A DNA stretch of 64,000 nt from Ectopseudomonas composti (GCF_900115475.1 NZ_FOWP01000006.1:62001-126000); one strand, 5' to 3'; shown: positions 15,705 through 25,644, numbered from the stretch's first letter. Translations and numbers: made by a program. Notes: generated by a model from the sequence alone, not told the origin.

Positions 15705-16277
15705 ATGCGCCGTTCGCTTTTCGCCCTGCTGCTTGCCGCCGCCTTGCCCGTTCACGCCGACTGGTACCTGGACAACGAGTCCTCACGGCTGTCGTTTATC
15801 TCCACCCACTCCGGCAGCCAGTCAGAGGTGCATCGCTTCCTTACCCTGCACGGGCAGATCGCCGCTGATGGTCGCGCGCGCCTGCGTGTCGATCTCGACT
15901 CGCTGAGCACCGGTATCCCGCTACGTGACGAGCGCCTGCGCAGCCTGCTGTTCGATACCTCGCGCCTGCCTGAAGCGCGCATCAGTGCTCAGGTCAACCT
16001 GGCGCAACTCACCGACCTGGCGCCCGGTGCACAACTGGAGCTGCGCCTGCCCCTGCAATTGACCCTCAACGAGCGCAGCCGCGAGCTGGACAGCGAACTG
16101 CTGGTGACTCGCCTGGATGATCGCCGCTTTCAGGTGGTGACCTTGGCGCCGCTGGTGTTGCACGCCGAAGACTTCGCCCTGGCCAGCGGCGTCGAGGCGC
16201 TGCGCAAGGTCGCCGATCTGCCGGCCATCAGCCTGTCGGTACCGGTGGGCGCCGTACTGATCTTCACGGCGCGTTGA
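15705..16277 (+). CDS. YceI-like periplasmic protein (190 aa)
   Basis: Signal peptide MRRSLFALLLAAALPVHA, then a YceI/lipocalin-like beta-rich domain (DWYLDNESSRLSFISTHSGS). YceI proteins bind polyisoprenoid-type or amphiphilic ligands in the periplasm; the ligand here is unknown. The open frame extends 39 codons further upstream, but ATG 15705 gives the signal peptide directly at the N-terminus. The stop codon TGA overlaps the TTG start proposed for the next gene. Confidence 0.78.
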   Translation: MRRSLFALLLAAALPVHADWYLDNESSRLSFISTHSGSQSEVHRFLTLHGQIAADGRARLRVDLDSLSTGIPLRDERLRSLLFDTSRLPEARISAQVNLAQLTDLAPGAQLELRLPLQLTLNERSRELDSELLVTRLDDRRFQVVTLAPLVLHAEDFALASGVEALRKVADLPAISLSVPVGAVLIFTAR

Positions 16278-17434
16278 ACGTGCACAAGCGCGGTCGCATC
16301 TTTCCCTGGCGCGGTGGCAATCGCTTCGAATTGCTGCTGGATGGGCCAGTGTTTTTCCCGCGTATGCTGGCGGCCATCGACGGCGCCAAGCAGCAGGTGG
16401 AGATCGAGCTTTATCTGATCGAGGACGGCCGCTGCAGCGAACGCCTGGTCGACACGCTGTGCCGGGCCGCCGAGCGCGGTGTGTCGGTGCGCGGGTTGTT
16501 CGATGCCTATGGCGCCGCCGGCCTCGGTGTCGCCTTGCGTGAGCGCCTGCTGGCCTCGGGCGTGCAGCTGCGCTGGTACAACCCGGTGCGCTGGCGGCGC
16601 GGTATCCGCAATTTTCACCGTGATCACCGCAAACTGCTGCTGGTGGACCAGCGCCTGGCCTACGTTGGCGGCACCGGCTCCACCGACGCGTTCTGGCTGC
16701 CAGATGAGCCTCGCAGCCCCTGGCACGAAGTCATGGTAGAAATCGAAGGGCCGCTGGTGGGCGACTGGCAGCAGCTGTTCGAGCAGCTCTGGCAGGCGCG
16801 CTTTTCCTGGCGCCCGAGCCATCAGCCGGTGGCGCTGAGCCTGCCGGAATGCCCGCCTGCAGGTATTGGCCTGGGGCGTGTGGCCTATGCCGACGCGGCT
16901 CAGCATCGCGACATCCTGCTGTCGCTGCTGCGTGCCTTGCGCGGTGCCAAACAGCGGATCTGGCTGGCCACGCCGTACTTCCTGCCTACCTGGAAAATCC
17001 GCCGTGCCTTGCGCCGCGCAGCCGCCCGTGGCGTAGAAGTGCGCCTGCTGCTGGCCGGGCGCAACACCGACCATCCACCCGTGCGTTTTGCCGGGCAGCG
17101 CTACTACCCCAAATTGCTCAAGGCTGGTGTGCGCATCTTCGAATACCAGCCGCGCTTTCTGCACCTGAAGATGGTGCTGGTGGACGACTGGGTCAGCGTC
17201 GGCTCGTGCAACTTCGACCACTGGAACCTGCGCTTCAACCTCGATGCCAACGTCGAGGCCCTCGACCCGGATTTCACTCAGGCAGTGACGGCCAGCTTCA
17301 TCGAGGACTTCGGCGTCAGCCGCGAAATCACCCTCGACGACTGGCACCAACGCCCCTGGTGGCGTCGTGCGCAGCAGCGGCTATGGGGCTGGCTGGATCG
17401 CGTGGCGGTGAATCTGTTGGATCGTTGGCGCTAG
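16274..17434 (+). CDS. Phospholipase D-family cardiolipin synthase, ClsB-like (386 aa)
   Basis: Two HKD motifs typical of bacterial cardiolipin synthases: FHRDHRKLLLVDQRLAYVGG (first, about residues 115-134) and LHLKMVLVDDWVSVGSCNFD (second, about 296-315). It joins phosphatidyl groups to make cardiolipin or a related lipid at the inner membrane. No N-terminal membrane helices, resembling ClsB/YbhO rather than ClsA. The start is uncertain: TTG 16274 overlaps the YceI stop, and GTG 16280 is an alternative two codons later; neither has a strong ribosome-binding site, so coupling is likely. Convergent with the next gene. Confidence 0.85.
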   Translation: MNVHKRGRIFPWRGGNRFELLLDGPVFFPRMLAAIDGAKQQVEIELYLIEDGRCSERLVDTLCRAAERGVSVRGLFDAYGAAGLGVALRERLLASGVQLRWYNPVRWRRGIRNFHRDHRKLLLVDQRLAYVGGTGSTDAFWLPDEPRSPWHEVMVEIEGPLVGDWQQLFEQLWQARFSWRPSHQPVALSLPECPPAGIGLGRVAYADAAQHRDILLSLLRALRGAKQRIWLATPYFLPTWKIRRALRRAAARGVEVRLLLAGRNTDHPPVRFAGQRYYPKLLKAGVRIFEYQPRFLHLKMVLVDDWVSVGSCNFDHWNLRFNLDANVEALDPDFTQAVTASFIEDFGVSREITLDDWHQRPWWRRAQQRLWGWLDRVAVNLLDRWR

Positions 17435-17440
17435 GCGACG

Positions 17441-17725
17441 TCAGCGAGTGCTCAGGTTGCGTCCGAACAGACTGAAGAACAGCAGGTGCAATGTCACTGG
17501 TAGCAACAACCACTGAAAGTGGTATGCGTCGCCAAGCCACAACCGGTACAACGCAAATGGATGTGCCAGCACCAGCAACCACCAGGTGGAAGCAGCCAGA
17601 TGGCTGAGCCAGCTATTACCGTGTTCGTTGCGGAAGTTCAGCAGGCCGAACGAGCCGGGCAGCAGGGCGAAGATCGTACCCATGCAAACTCCCAGTGTGG
17701 CGCAGATTTTCAGCAGTATCTCCAT
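17441..17725 (-). CDS. Small integral membrane protein (94 aa)
   Basis: Starts MEILLKICATLG and contains about three hydrophobic segments (residues 3-22, 36-55 and 68-86). No recognised domain. ATG 17725 is favoured over an upstream start because it places the first helix at the N-terminus. It ends 6 bp from the convergent cardiolipin synthase gene. Function unknown. Confidence 0.6.
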   Translation of the reverse strand: MEILLKICATLGVCMGTIFALLPGSFGLLNFRNEHGNSWLSHLAASTWWLLVLAHPFALYRLWLGDAYHFQWLLLPVTLHLLFFSLFGRNLSTR

Positions 17726-17966
17726 GATCGTTGTCGCTCCTGTGATTCTCGGCTGCACAGCATGCCTGGGCCATCGCGCTTAGAAAAGTTCCCCACCGCC
17801 TTGATATCCCGTCATTCAGCAAGCTGAGGTCGGCCCGCCCGCGCCCGTCTCAGGGCGTCATTCATCCTTTCGGGCGACAGATGAAATCCCTCCTTGGTGC
17901 GCTTATCCGGTAGTGGGTCGCTGCGTAGGGTTCCCTGCAGCTGTACCCCTACATCAGGAGACCCGC

Positions 17967-19760
17967 ATGACAACAACAACAGGGCCCGGACTATTCCAGC
18001 CGCACACCTTGGCTTTGGCCGTCGCCGTCGGTTTCGCCGCTCCGGCGCATGCCGTCAATTTCAACATCGGTGAGATCGAAGGGCAGTTCGACAGCTCGCT
18101 GTCGGTTGGTGCCAGCTGGTCGATGCGCAGTCCGGATCGCGATCTGATCGGACCCAACAACGGTGGCCAGGGCCAGGCGCAGACCGGTGACGATGGCCGC
18201 TTGAACTTCAAGAAGGGCGAGACTTTCTCGAAGATCTTCAAGGGCATCCATGATCTCGAACTGCGCTATCGCGACACCGGCGTCTTCGTTCGCGGCAAGT
18301 ACTGGTACGACTTCGAGCTGAAGGATGAGAACCGTCTGTTCAAGGACATCGATGACAGCAACCGCAAGGAGGGCGCCAAGTCCTCGGGGGCGGAAATCCT
18401 CGATGCCTTCGTCTACCACAACTACGCCATCGGTGATCTGCCCGGCACTGTGCGGGTCGGTAAACAGGTGGTGAGCTGGGGCGAGAGCACCTTCATCGGC
18501 AACAGCATCAACTCGATCAACCCCATCGACGTGGCCGCCTTCCGCCGCCCAGGGGCGGAAATCAAGGAAGGGTTGATTCCGGTGAACATGCTCTACCTGT
18601 CGCAGAGCCTTACCGACCGCTTGAGCATGGAGGCCTTCTACCAGCTGGAGTGGGACCAGACCATCATCGACAATTGCGGCACCTTCTTCTCCACCGCCGA
18701 TGTGGCCGCCGATGGCTGCGACAACGGCTATCACATCGGTTCGCCGGCCATCGCGCCTTTGCAGCCGGTCGCTGCCGCGTTCGGCCAGGGTTTCCAGGTC
18801 GACAGCGAGGGGGTGATCCTGCCGCGTGCCGGTGATCGTGATGCGCGCGACAGCGGTCAGTGGGGCCTGGCGCTGCGCTGGTTGGGGGATGAAACCGAGT
18901 ACGGCCTGTACTTCATGAACTACCACAGCCGCACGCCCATCGTCAGTACGCAGAACGCCGGGCAGGCGACCCTGAATGCGCTACCGGGGATCATCGGCAC
19001 CGCCAATGGCATCGCCCCAGGCAGCGGCGCTGGCCTGGCGCAGAGCGTGATGCTCGGCAACGGTCGCTACTACCTGGAATACCCCGAGGACATCCGCCTA
19101 TACGGCCTGAGCTTCTCCACCACACTGCCCACCGGCACGGCCTGGGCGGGCGAGATCAGCTACCGGCCGAACCTGCCGCTGCAGATCAACACCACCGACA
19201 TTACCCTGAGCCTGCTCAACCCCATCGCCCCCGGCACCTCGCCAGTCGCAGCCGGGCCTGGCCAAGACAACGTCGGCTACCGGCGCAAGGAAGTCACCCA
19301 GGTGCAGACCACCTTCACCCATTTCTTCGATCAGGTGATGGGCGCCGGGCGCTTCACCCTGGTCGGCGAAATCGGCATGGCCCATGTCGGCGGGCTGGAG
19401 AGCCGTGAAGATCTGCGCTACGGCCGTGATTCGCTGTTCGGTGCCTACGGCTTCCGTGGTGATACCCATGGCTTCGTCACCAGCACCTCCTGGGGTTACC
19501 GCGTTCGCGGCATCTGGGAGTACAGCAACGTGTTCGCCGGGGTGAACCTCAAACCGAACATTTCCTGGTCGCACGACGTCGACGGCTACGGCCCCAACGG
19601 CCTGTTCAACGAGGGCGCCAAGGCCGTGAGCTTCGGCATCGACGCCGACTACCGCAATACCTACACCGCCAGCCTGTCGTACACCGACTTCTTCGGCGGC
19701 GAGTACAACACCGCGGTCGACCGCGACTTCTTGGCGCTCAGCTTCGGCGTGAGCTTCTAG
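17967..19760 (+). CDS. DUF1302 family outer-membrane protein (597 aa)
   Basis: Signal peptide ending APAHA (about residue 29), then the DUF1302 sequence with FNIGEIEGQFDSSLSVGASW at the mature N-terminus, VRVGKQVVSWGES and a C-terminal beta-strand ending in Phe (LSFGVSF), as expected of an outer-membrane beta barrel. DUF1302 proteins are repeatedly encoded beside DUF1329 proteins in pseudomonads near genes for hydrophobic or aromatic substrates, and are thought to act in transport at the envelope. CAGGAG at 17955-17960 fixes ATG 17967. The DUF1329 gene follows 27 bp later. Confidence 0.85.
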   Translation: MTTTTGPGLFQPHTLALAVAVGFAAPAHAVNFNIGEIEGQFDSSLSVGASWSMRSPDRDLIGPNNGGQGQAQTGDDGRLNFKKGETFSKIFKGIHDLELRYRDTGVFVRGKYWYDFELKDENRLFKDIDDSNRKEGAKSSGAEILDAFVYHNYAIGDLPGTVRVGKQVVSWGESTFIGNSINSINPIDVAAFRRPGAEIKEGLIPVNMLYLSQSLTDRLSMEAFYQLEWDQTIIDNCGTFFSTADVAADGCDNGYHIGSPAIAPLQPVAAAFGQGFQVDSEGVILPRAGDRDARDSGQWGLALRWLGDETEYGLYFMNYHSRTPIVSTQNAGQATLNALPGIIGTANGIAPGSGAGLAQSVMLGNGRYYLEYPEDIRLYGLSFSTTLPTGTAWAGEISYRPNLPLQINTTDITLSLLNPIAPGTSPVAAGPGQDNVGYRRKEVTQVQTTFTHFFDQVMGAGRFTLVGEIGMAHVGGLESREDLRYGRDSLFGAYGFRGDTHGFVTSTSWGYRVRGIWEYSNVFAGVNLKPNISWSHDVDGYGPNGLFNEGAKAVSFGIDADYRNTYTASLSYTDFFGGEYNTAVDRDFLALSFGVSF

Positions 19761-19787
19761 GCCAACAGGATCAGTTGAGGAATGCAG

Positions 19788-21155
19788 ATGAATACAACCC
19801 TGAAGATGCTCGGCGCGCTGTCCCTGAGCCTGCTGGCCAGCGGTGTGCTGGCCGCTGTCAGCGAGCAGGAAGCGGCCAAGCTCGGTGCCAGTTTGACCCC
19901 GCTGGGCGGCGAGATGGCCGGCAACGCGGCTGGCACTATCCCTGCCTGGACGGGCGGTCTTGCCAGCGACGCCGGACAGGTGGATGCACGCGGTTTTCTC
20001 AGTGACCCGTTCGCCAGCGAGCAGCCGCTGTTCACCATTACTGCGCAGAATCTGGAGCAGCACCGCGACCAGCTGTCGGCTGGGCAACTGGCGATGTTCG
20101 CCCGCTACCCGGAAAGCTATCGCATGCCGGTGTTCCCGACGCATCGCAGCACAGCGGTGCCGGATGCGATCAACGCTGCGGCCAAAACCAGCGCGGTGAA
20201 AACCGGCTTGCGTGATGGCGGCAACGGCCTGACCGGCTTCACCGACAGTCGCTACTATGCCTTCCCGATTCCGCAAAACGGCCTGGAGGTGGTGTGGAAC
20301 CACATCACCCGTTACCGCGGTGGCAATCTCAAGCGCAGCATCGTGCAGGCCTCGCCGCAGACCAGCGGCGCCTACACCTTGGTGAACTTCGAGGACGAAG
20401 TGGCTTTCCCGGAGAACATCCCCGATATCGATCCGGGCAAGGCGGAAAATGCGCTGCTGTTCTTCAAGCAGCGGGTCACTGCGCCGGCGCGTCTGGCCGG
20501 CAACGTGCTGCTGGTGCACGACTCGCTCGACCAGGTGACCGAGCCGCGTATGGCCTGGCTGTATAACGCCGGTCAGCGTCGTGTGCGCCGTGCGCCGCAG
20601 GTGGCCTATGACGGCCCGGGCACCGCATCGGACGGCCTGCGTACCTCGGACAACTTCGACATGTTCAACGGCGCCCCGGATCGCTACGACTGGAAGCTGG
20701 TGGGCAAGCGCGAGCTGTACATTCCCTACAACAACTACCGCCTGGCGCTGCCGAGCGTGAAGTACGCCGACATCCTCAAGGCCGGACACATCAACCAGGA
20801 CCTGACCCGTTATGAGCTGCACCGTGTGTGGGAAGTGGAGGCGACGCTGAAGTCCGGTGAGCGCAATATCTACGCCAAGCGCCGCTTCTATGTCGACGAA
20901 GACTCCTGGCAGATCGCCCTGTCCGAGCACTATGACGGCCGTGGTCAGCTATGGCGCGTCGGCGAGGCGATGCTGCTGCAGCACTACGCACAGAAAATCC
21001 CGGTCTACGCCCTGGAAGCGCTGTACGACATCATCGCCGGTCGCTATGTCGCGGTCGGCATGGCCAACGAAGAGAAGATGTCGATCCAGTACGGCACTCA
21101 GGCATCGGCCAAGGATTTCACCCCGGCAGCCCTGCGTAACGCCGGCGTGCGCTGA
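19788..21155 (+). CDS. DUF1329 family periplasmic/outer-membrane lipid-carrier-like protein (455 aa)
   Basis: Signal peptide MNTTLKMLGALSLSLLASG, then the DUF1329 domain, which has a LolA/LolB-like fold (motifs NHITRYRGG, TLVNFEDEVAFPE, YELHRVWEVEATL and KRRFYVDEDSW). The paired DUF1302 barrel lies just upstream, and the two probably cooperate in moving a hydrophobic compound across the envelope. GAGGA directly abuts ATG 19782, so ATG 19788 is the better start. A terminator-like hairpin follows at 21175. Confidence 0.85.
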   Translation: MNTTLKMLGALSLSLLASGVLAAVSEQEAAKLGASLTPLGGEMAGNAAGTIPAWTGGLASDAGQVDARGFLSDPFASEQPLFTITAQNLEQHRDQLSAGQLAMFARYPESYRMPVFPTHRSTAVPDAINAAAKTSAVKTGLRDGGNGLTGFTDSRYYAFPIPQNGLEVVWNHITRYRGGNLKRSIVQASPQTSGAYTLVNFEDEVAFPENIPDIDPGKAENALLFFKQRVTAPARLAGNVLLVHDSLDQVTEPRMAWLYNAGQRRVRRAPQVAYDGPGTASDGLRTSDNFDMFNGAPDRYDWKLVGKRELYIPYNNYRLALPSVKYADILKAGHINQDLTRYELHRVWEVEATLKSGERNIYAKRRFYVDEDSWQIALSEHYDGRGQLWRVGEAMLLQHYAQKIPVYALEALYDIIAGRYVAVGMANEEKMSIQYGTQASAKDFTPAALRNAGVR

Positions 21156-21174
21156 CCTGGCAGCAGCCCGAAGC

Positions 21175-21209
21175 AAGCCGGTGTCGCCTTGTGCGCCGCC
21201 GGCTTTTTT
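21175..21209 (+). terminator. Rho-independent terminator after the DUF1302-DUF1329 pair
   Basis: Stem AAGCCGG / CCGGCTT with a GC-rich inner region, followed by a run of six T. Only 20 bp downstream of the DUF1329 stop, it separates this pair from the MalT-like regulator. Confidence 0.8.
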
Positions 21210-21325
21210 CTGCGCGCCCCTCCCGCGTGAATCTCGCGCCATAAGCGCCAAGGGGTGGTCGTGAGAGGTGAGCGGGGTACCATCGCCGGGTGGTTCAACA
21301 ATGACAAGCAGAGAGAACCGCTGCC

Positions 21326-23932
21326 ATGCCGACCCTTGCCATCGCCCGCCCAAGCCCGGTGCAGGCGCAACCTGTCGATTTGCCACGGCTGCCGCCGGGC
21401 GTCATAACTCGTCCATCGCAGTTGCAACGTTTGCTCGCCAGCGAGGCGCGCCTACGCTTGCTGTGCGCGCCCGCCGGTACCGGCAAGACTGTGCTGCTTG
21501 GCCAGTGCGCGCGGCACGCGCCCACGTCCATCGAGCGGCTATGGCTCGATCTCGGTGGTCGCAGCCTGACACCGGCGCAGTTGTACGAACGGCTGGCAGC
21601 GGCCATGCGGATGTCGAGCGACGATGCCAGCGAAGCGGCCTTGCTCGACGCGCTGCATGAGCGCTCGGGGCGCCTGTGGATTTTCATCGATGACTATCCG
21701 CGGCAAGCCGACGAGCAGCTCGATGCTTGTCTCGACAGGTTGTTCGCCGCGGCGCCTCAGCAGATCACCTGGTGGATCGCCAGCCGCCGCACGCCGGCCT
21801 GGAATCTGCCGCGTTTGTTGCTGCAGGGCGACCTGCTGGAACTTCATGGCGAAGAGTTGGCGCTGGATGAAACATCGCTGGCCGAGCTGTTGGCTGTGCT
21901 GCAGGTGAATCTGGCCGACGATTGCCGAGAGACTTTGCTTGCGCGCAGCGAGGGCTGGTTGGCGGCGATTCGCCTGCTGTTGCTCGATGCCGACGAGGAT
22001 GCGCTGCGCCAGCGTCTGCAGGATGGCTGCCCGGTGCTGCGTGACTATGTGCAGCGCGAGGTTCTGGCCGATCTGGACGAGGAGCTGCGCAGCGACCTGC
22101 ATGCGTTGGCCTTGCTGCCACGGTTCTCCCTGTCGCTCTGCGAGCATCTGCTGGACGGACGCGGTAGTCAGTTGCTGGCCGAACTGCAACGGCGTCAGCT
22201 GTTCGTGCGCAGCCTGGATAGCAGCGGTACCTGGTTTCGCCTGTGGCGGCCGCTGGCCGAGGTACTGCGCCGTATGCCGGGTGCTCCGATGCCGGCGCCG
22301 GTGCATGTGCGCGCCTGCCAGTGGTTTGCCCAGCACGGTGATATTCGCGAGGCCGTCGAACATGCCTTGCAGGCCGGCCAGGTCGAGGTCGCGGTCAATT
22401 ACCTGCAGCGCTTCGACCAGGAGCAGTTGTTGCAGGGACACTCTGTGGCGCAACTGCTGCAATGGCGTGAGGAGCTGCCCGATTGGCTGTTCGCCAGTTC
22501 GCCGCGGCTTATCGTGTTGCAGGCCTGGGCGCTGATCATCTGCGCCCGTTTCGATGAAGCTCGCGCCTGCATTCAAGGGCTGGCGCATTTCATGCCGCAA
22601 CCGGATGAGCGCCGTCAGAGCAAGCTGATTGCCCATTGGCAGGCACTGATGGGCGTTCTGGCGCGGCAGTGTGGTCGCCGCGATGCGCGGCTGCACTGCC
22701 AGGAAGCTCTACAAGTGCTGGACGAGGGCAGTTGGTCGCAGCGCGTGCTCTGCTATCAGGCGCTGGCTCAGCAGCATATGGCCGAACATGCCCTGGACCA
22801 GGCCAAGCAGGCGCTGGATCAGGGGCTGCGTCTGGCGCGACTGCACGGTAGCCTGATCTTCGAGGCGCTGCTCAATACCGATCACTGCTTGCTGCTGCAG
22901 ATGCGTGGCGAGGCAGGGCGCTCTGCCGAGCTTGCCGAGCAGTCGCTGGCGTTGCTGCGTGAGCGCTTCAATCACAGTCCGGTGGTCGCTCGTCTGCTGC
23001 TGGTGCGGGCCAGTCTGCTGGCGCGCCAGGGCCTTAATGAGGCGGCGCAGCAGGCGTATCGCCTGGGGCTGCAGGAAGCCGAGCATTGCGAGGATGCCTA
23101 CATCATTTCCGGCTATCTCGGCATGCTGGAGCTGGCGGAAAGTCGTGGCGATCTCGACGAGGCGCACCAGTGGTTGCAAAAGGCCGAGCGGGTTATGCAG
23201 TGGTCGCACGTTCCAGAGGTGCGCTACCGCTGTGTGCTGCAGCTGCAGGCCGGCCGACTGCTGTTGCATCAGGGGCAGACCGGGCGTGCGCGTGAGCTGT
23301 TTGCCCAGACCCTGCAGCAGTTGCAGCAACGCCAGCAGTTGGCGCCTTCCGAATTCTACGATCTGCTGCCGTGCCTGCGTCGTTACCTGGCGATCAGCGA
23401 TCTGTTACTCGGCCATCACGCCGCTGCCGAACATGCACTGCGCCTGCTGCTGGATGAATGCCAGTTCGCTGGACATCTCAGTCTGGCCTGCGAGTGTCGA
23501 GTCAGCCTGGCCGAAGCGATGTTCGTGCAGGGGCGGCAAGAAACCGCTGATGGTCTGTTGCAGCAGGCGCTTGGCGAGGCGCGACAGCTGCGTCTGCTGC
23601 GGCCACTGCAGGAGCTGCTACAACGCCAGGAACAGTGGCTGGAGCGCCTGTTGCCGGGGGAGGTTGGGCAAAGTCTGCATCAGCGTCTATTCGAGCCGGC
23701 GCCGCGTTTAGATGAGCCGGCCAGCGCCGGCACCGCACTACTCAGTTCGCGCGAACTGGCGGTGCTGCAGTTGATTGCGCAAGGTTATTCCAATCAGGAA
23801 ATCGCTGATCGCCTGTTCATCTCGCTGCACACGGTCAAGACCCATGCACGGCGGATCAACGTCAAGCTCGGTGTGCAGAGGCGCACTCAAGCGGTGGCGA
23901 TGGCCAAGGCGCAGGGGCTGATGGGGGATTGA
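21326..23932 (+). CDS. MalT-like LuxR-family ATP-dependent regulator (868 aa)
   Basis: Large STAND-type regulator. A Walker A motif APAGTGKT lies at residues 48-55 and FIDDYP at about 118-123 acts as Walker B. A long TPR-like helical region spans about 350-780. The C-terminal LuxR helix-turn-helix (about 806-868) contains LSSRELAVLQLIAQGYSNQE and ISLHTVKTHARRI. Such proteins activate target promoters on binding an inducer and ATP. It lies directly downstream of DUF1302-DUF1329 with its own transcription unit and is the likely regulator of that pair. Ribosome-binding site is weak. Confidence 0.85.
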   Translation: MPTLAIARPSPVQAQPVDLPRLPPGVITRPSQLQRLLASEARLRLLCAPAGTGKTVLLGQCARHAPTSIERLWLDLGGRSLTPAQLYERLAAAMRMSSDDASEAALLDALHERSGRLWIFIDDYPRQADEQLDACLDRLFAAAPQQITWWIASRRTPAWNLPRLLLQGDLLELHGEELALDETSLAELLAVLQVNLADDCRETLLARSEGWLAAIRLLLLDADEDALRQRLQDGCPVLRDYVQREVLADLDEELRSDLHALALLPRFSLSLCEHLLDGRGSQLLAELQRRQLFVRSLDSSGTWFRLWRPLAEVLRRMPGAPMPAPVHVRACQWFAQHGDIREAVEHALQAGQVEVAVNYLQRFDQEQLLQGHSVAQLLQWREELPDWLFASSPRLIVLQAWALIICARFDEARACIQGLAHFMPQPDERRQSKLIAHWQALMGVLARQCGRRDARLHCQEALQVLDEGSWSQRVLCYQALAQQHMAEHALDQAKQALDQGLRLARLHGSLIFEALLNTDHCLLLQMRGEAGRSAELAEQSLALLRERFNHSPVVARLLLVRASLLARQGLNEAAQQAYRLGLQEAEHCEDAYIISGYLGMLELAESRGDLDEAHQWLQKAERVMQWSHVPEVRYRCVLQLQAGRLLLHQGQTGRARELFAQTLQQLQQRQQLAPSEFYDLLPCLRRYLAISDLLLGHHAAAEHALRLLLDECQFAGHLSLACECRVSLAEAMFVQGRQETADGLLQQALGEARQLRLLRPLQELLQRQEQWLERLLPGEVGQSLHQRLFEPAPRLDEPASAGTALLSSRELAVLQLIAQGYSNQEIADRLFISLHTVKTHARRINVKLGVQRRTQAVAMAKAQGLMGD

Positions 23933-23994
23933 GCGGGCGTGGCCGCTTGGGGGATGCCCGCTCTTTCAGGAGGCGAGCTCTGTGGGCCGCCGCT

Positions 23995-24158
23995 GGTGGG
24001 CTGAAGCGGATCGCCGCCCGGCCCACCCTACAGATTGAAGCTCACCCCAGGGTGGGTTGGCTGCATGAGAGTGGTGCAGGTCAGCCCGTAGGGTGGGCTT
24101 TAGCCCACCTGAGTTGGTCAGCGTGGATCGAAGTGGATCCCCGCCCAGCCCACCCTGC
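23995..24158. repeat. Cluster of GTAGGGTGGGC-type hairpin repeats
   Basis: Three related units fill the space between the convergent regulator and atoE genes. Unit 1 (about 23995-24031) ends GGCCCACCCTAC. Unit 2 (24088-24109) is GTAGGGTGGGCT TT AGCCCACC, an 8-bp stem. Unit 3 (about 24124-24158) ends AGCCCACCCTGC. Units 1 and 3 share a GAAG-GGATC-CCGCCC core and are direct repeats. Confidence 0.65.
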
Positions 24159-24175
24159 AAGGCCTCACTGCCTGG

Positions 24176-25519
24176 TCAGCCGAGGAAGTAAAACGCGCCG
24201 CAGATCACCACGCCCGAATACAGCAGCATGATCAGGCAGTAGCCCATGATGTCGCGTGCGCCGAGGCCGACGATGCCCAGCAGCGGCAGTGCCCAGAACG
24301 GCTGGATCATGTTGGTCCAGGCGTCGCCCCAGGCAATCGCCATGGCGGTAACGGTAGGCGATACGCCCAGTGCCTGAGCCGCTGGCAGCATGATCGGCCC
24401 TTGCACGGCCCACTGGCCACCACCGGACGGTACGAACACGTTGACCACACCAGCGCTGAGGAAGGCCAGCAGCGGGAAGGTGTCGGCCGACGACCAGGAA
24501 ATGAACGCTTCGGTGATCTGCCGACCAAGGGAGATGCCGTCGGCGTTGGCGCCCATCATCATGCCCATGATCCCGGCGTAGAAGGGGAACAGCAGGACGA
24601 TGCCACCGATGCCGCGCACGCTCTCGTCCACCGCGCGCATGTAACGCTCCGGGGTGCCGTGCATCAGCAGGCCGCTGAACAGGAAGATGGCGATGACCAC
24701 GTCCAGGCCCAGCACGAAACCCTTGGTGGCGAAGTGGTTGAACAGGTAGATACCGGCCATGGCCACCAGTGCCAGACCGAGGATGCGGCTGTCGTCCAGG
24801 CGCTGGGCCGGGGTTTCACGGGACGGCAGTTCCGCTTGCGACTCTACCAGTTTGGCTGGGTCGGCGACCTTGGCGCCCTGGCGTGGGTGCATGGCGCGGT
24901 TGAGCAGCGGTAGGCCGATCACCAGCAATGCGACGATGGTCAGGTTGAGGGTGCTGAACAGGGTTTCGGTGATGCTTACCGGGTCGGTCAGTACGCCTGC
25001 AGTGATGCGCGCCAGATCCGGGCCGCCGGTGGCCAGGGAAAGCGGCACCGAGCCAGCCAAGCCGCCGTGCCAAACCAGGAAGCCCGAGTAGGCCGACGCC
25101 ACCAGCAGCGGGTAGTCGACGCCATCGACCTTGCGTGCCAGAGCGCGGGCGAATACCGCGCCGATCACCAGGCCAAAACCCCAGTTGACCCAGCAACCGA
25201 CCAGCGCCACCAGAGTGACCATGATGATCGCCTGACCGGGGGTGCGTGCCATACCGGCCAGGCGGTCGAGTTGGCGGTTGATGATCGGTGCGCTGGCCAG
25301 TGCATGGCCGGTGACGAAAATCAGCGACATCTGCATGGCGAAACCGAGCAGGGTCCAGAAACCGCCGCTCCAGTGCTGCACCATGGCCGGTAGCGACTGT
25401 CCGGTAGAGAAGATACCGGCGAGCAGCACACCGAGGGTGAGCAAGGCGGAGAAGACGAAGGGTGAGGGCAGGTACTTCTGTACCAGGCTCACGCTCATGC
25501 GGGTGAGGGTGTTGAACAT
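24176..25519 (-). CDS. atoE: Short-chain fatty acid transporter (447 aa)
   Basis: Polytopic membrane protein with about 11-12 hydrophobic segments and the AtoE-family signatures NWGFGLVIGAVFA (about 112-124), FVPSGGGQWAVQGPI and WGDAWTNMIQPFWALPLLG near the C-terminus. AtoE imports acetoacetate and short-chain fatty acids. It lies downstream of atoB, scoB and scoA on the same strand, completing an acetoacetate/butyrate uptake and activation set. A perfect hairpin in the 163-bp gap to atoB may attenuate its expression. Confidence 0.88.
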   Translation of the reverse strand: MFNTLTRMSVSLVQKYLPSPFVFSALLTLGVLLAGIFSTGQSLPAMVQHWSGGFWTLLGFAMQMSLIFVTGHALASAPIINRQLDRLAGMARTPGQAIIMVTLVALVGCWVNWGFGLVIGAVFARALARKVDGVDYPLLVASAYSGFLVWHGGLAGSVPLSLATGGPDLARITAGVLTDPVSITETLFSTLNLTIVALLVIGLPLLNRAMHPRQGAKVADPAKLVESQAELPSRETPAQRLDDSRILGLALVAMAGIYLFNHFATKGFVLGLDVVIAIFLFSGLLMHGTPERYMRAVDESVRGIGGIVLLFPFYAGIMGMMMGANADGISLGRQITEAFISWSSADTFPLLAFLSAGVVNVFVPSGGGQWAVQGPIMLPAAQALGVSPTVTAMAIAWGDAWTNMIQPFWALPLLGIVGLGARDIMGYCLIMLLYSGVVICGAFYFLG

Positions 25520-25644
25520 GGATGACGCCTCTTTCTTATGGTTGTCTAAGGGCTTTAACCAGGCATTTAAGGTTGGCTTTGCCTGGGCGTTGCAGTGGAT
25601 ATGACAAAGCTCGGCACGAGGCCGAGCGGTTGGTTACCTTGATC

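Noticed and set aside
19098..20930. 610-codon minus-strand frame across the DUF1302 and DUF1329 genes
   Set aside because: It spans the gap between two real plus-strand genes and has no domain.
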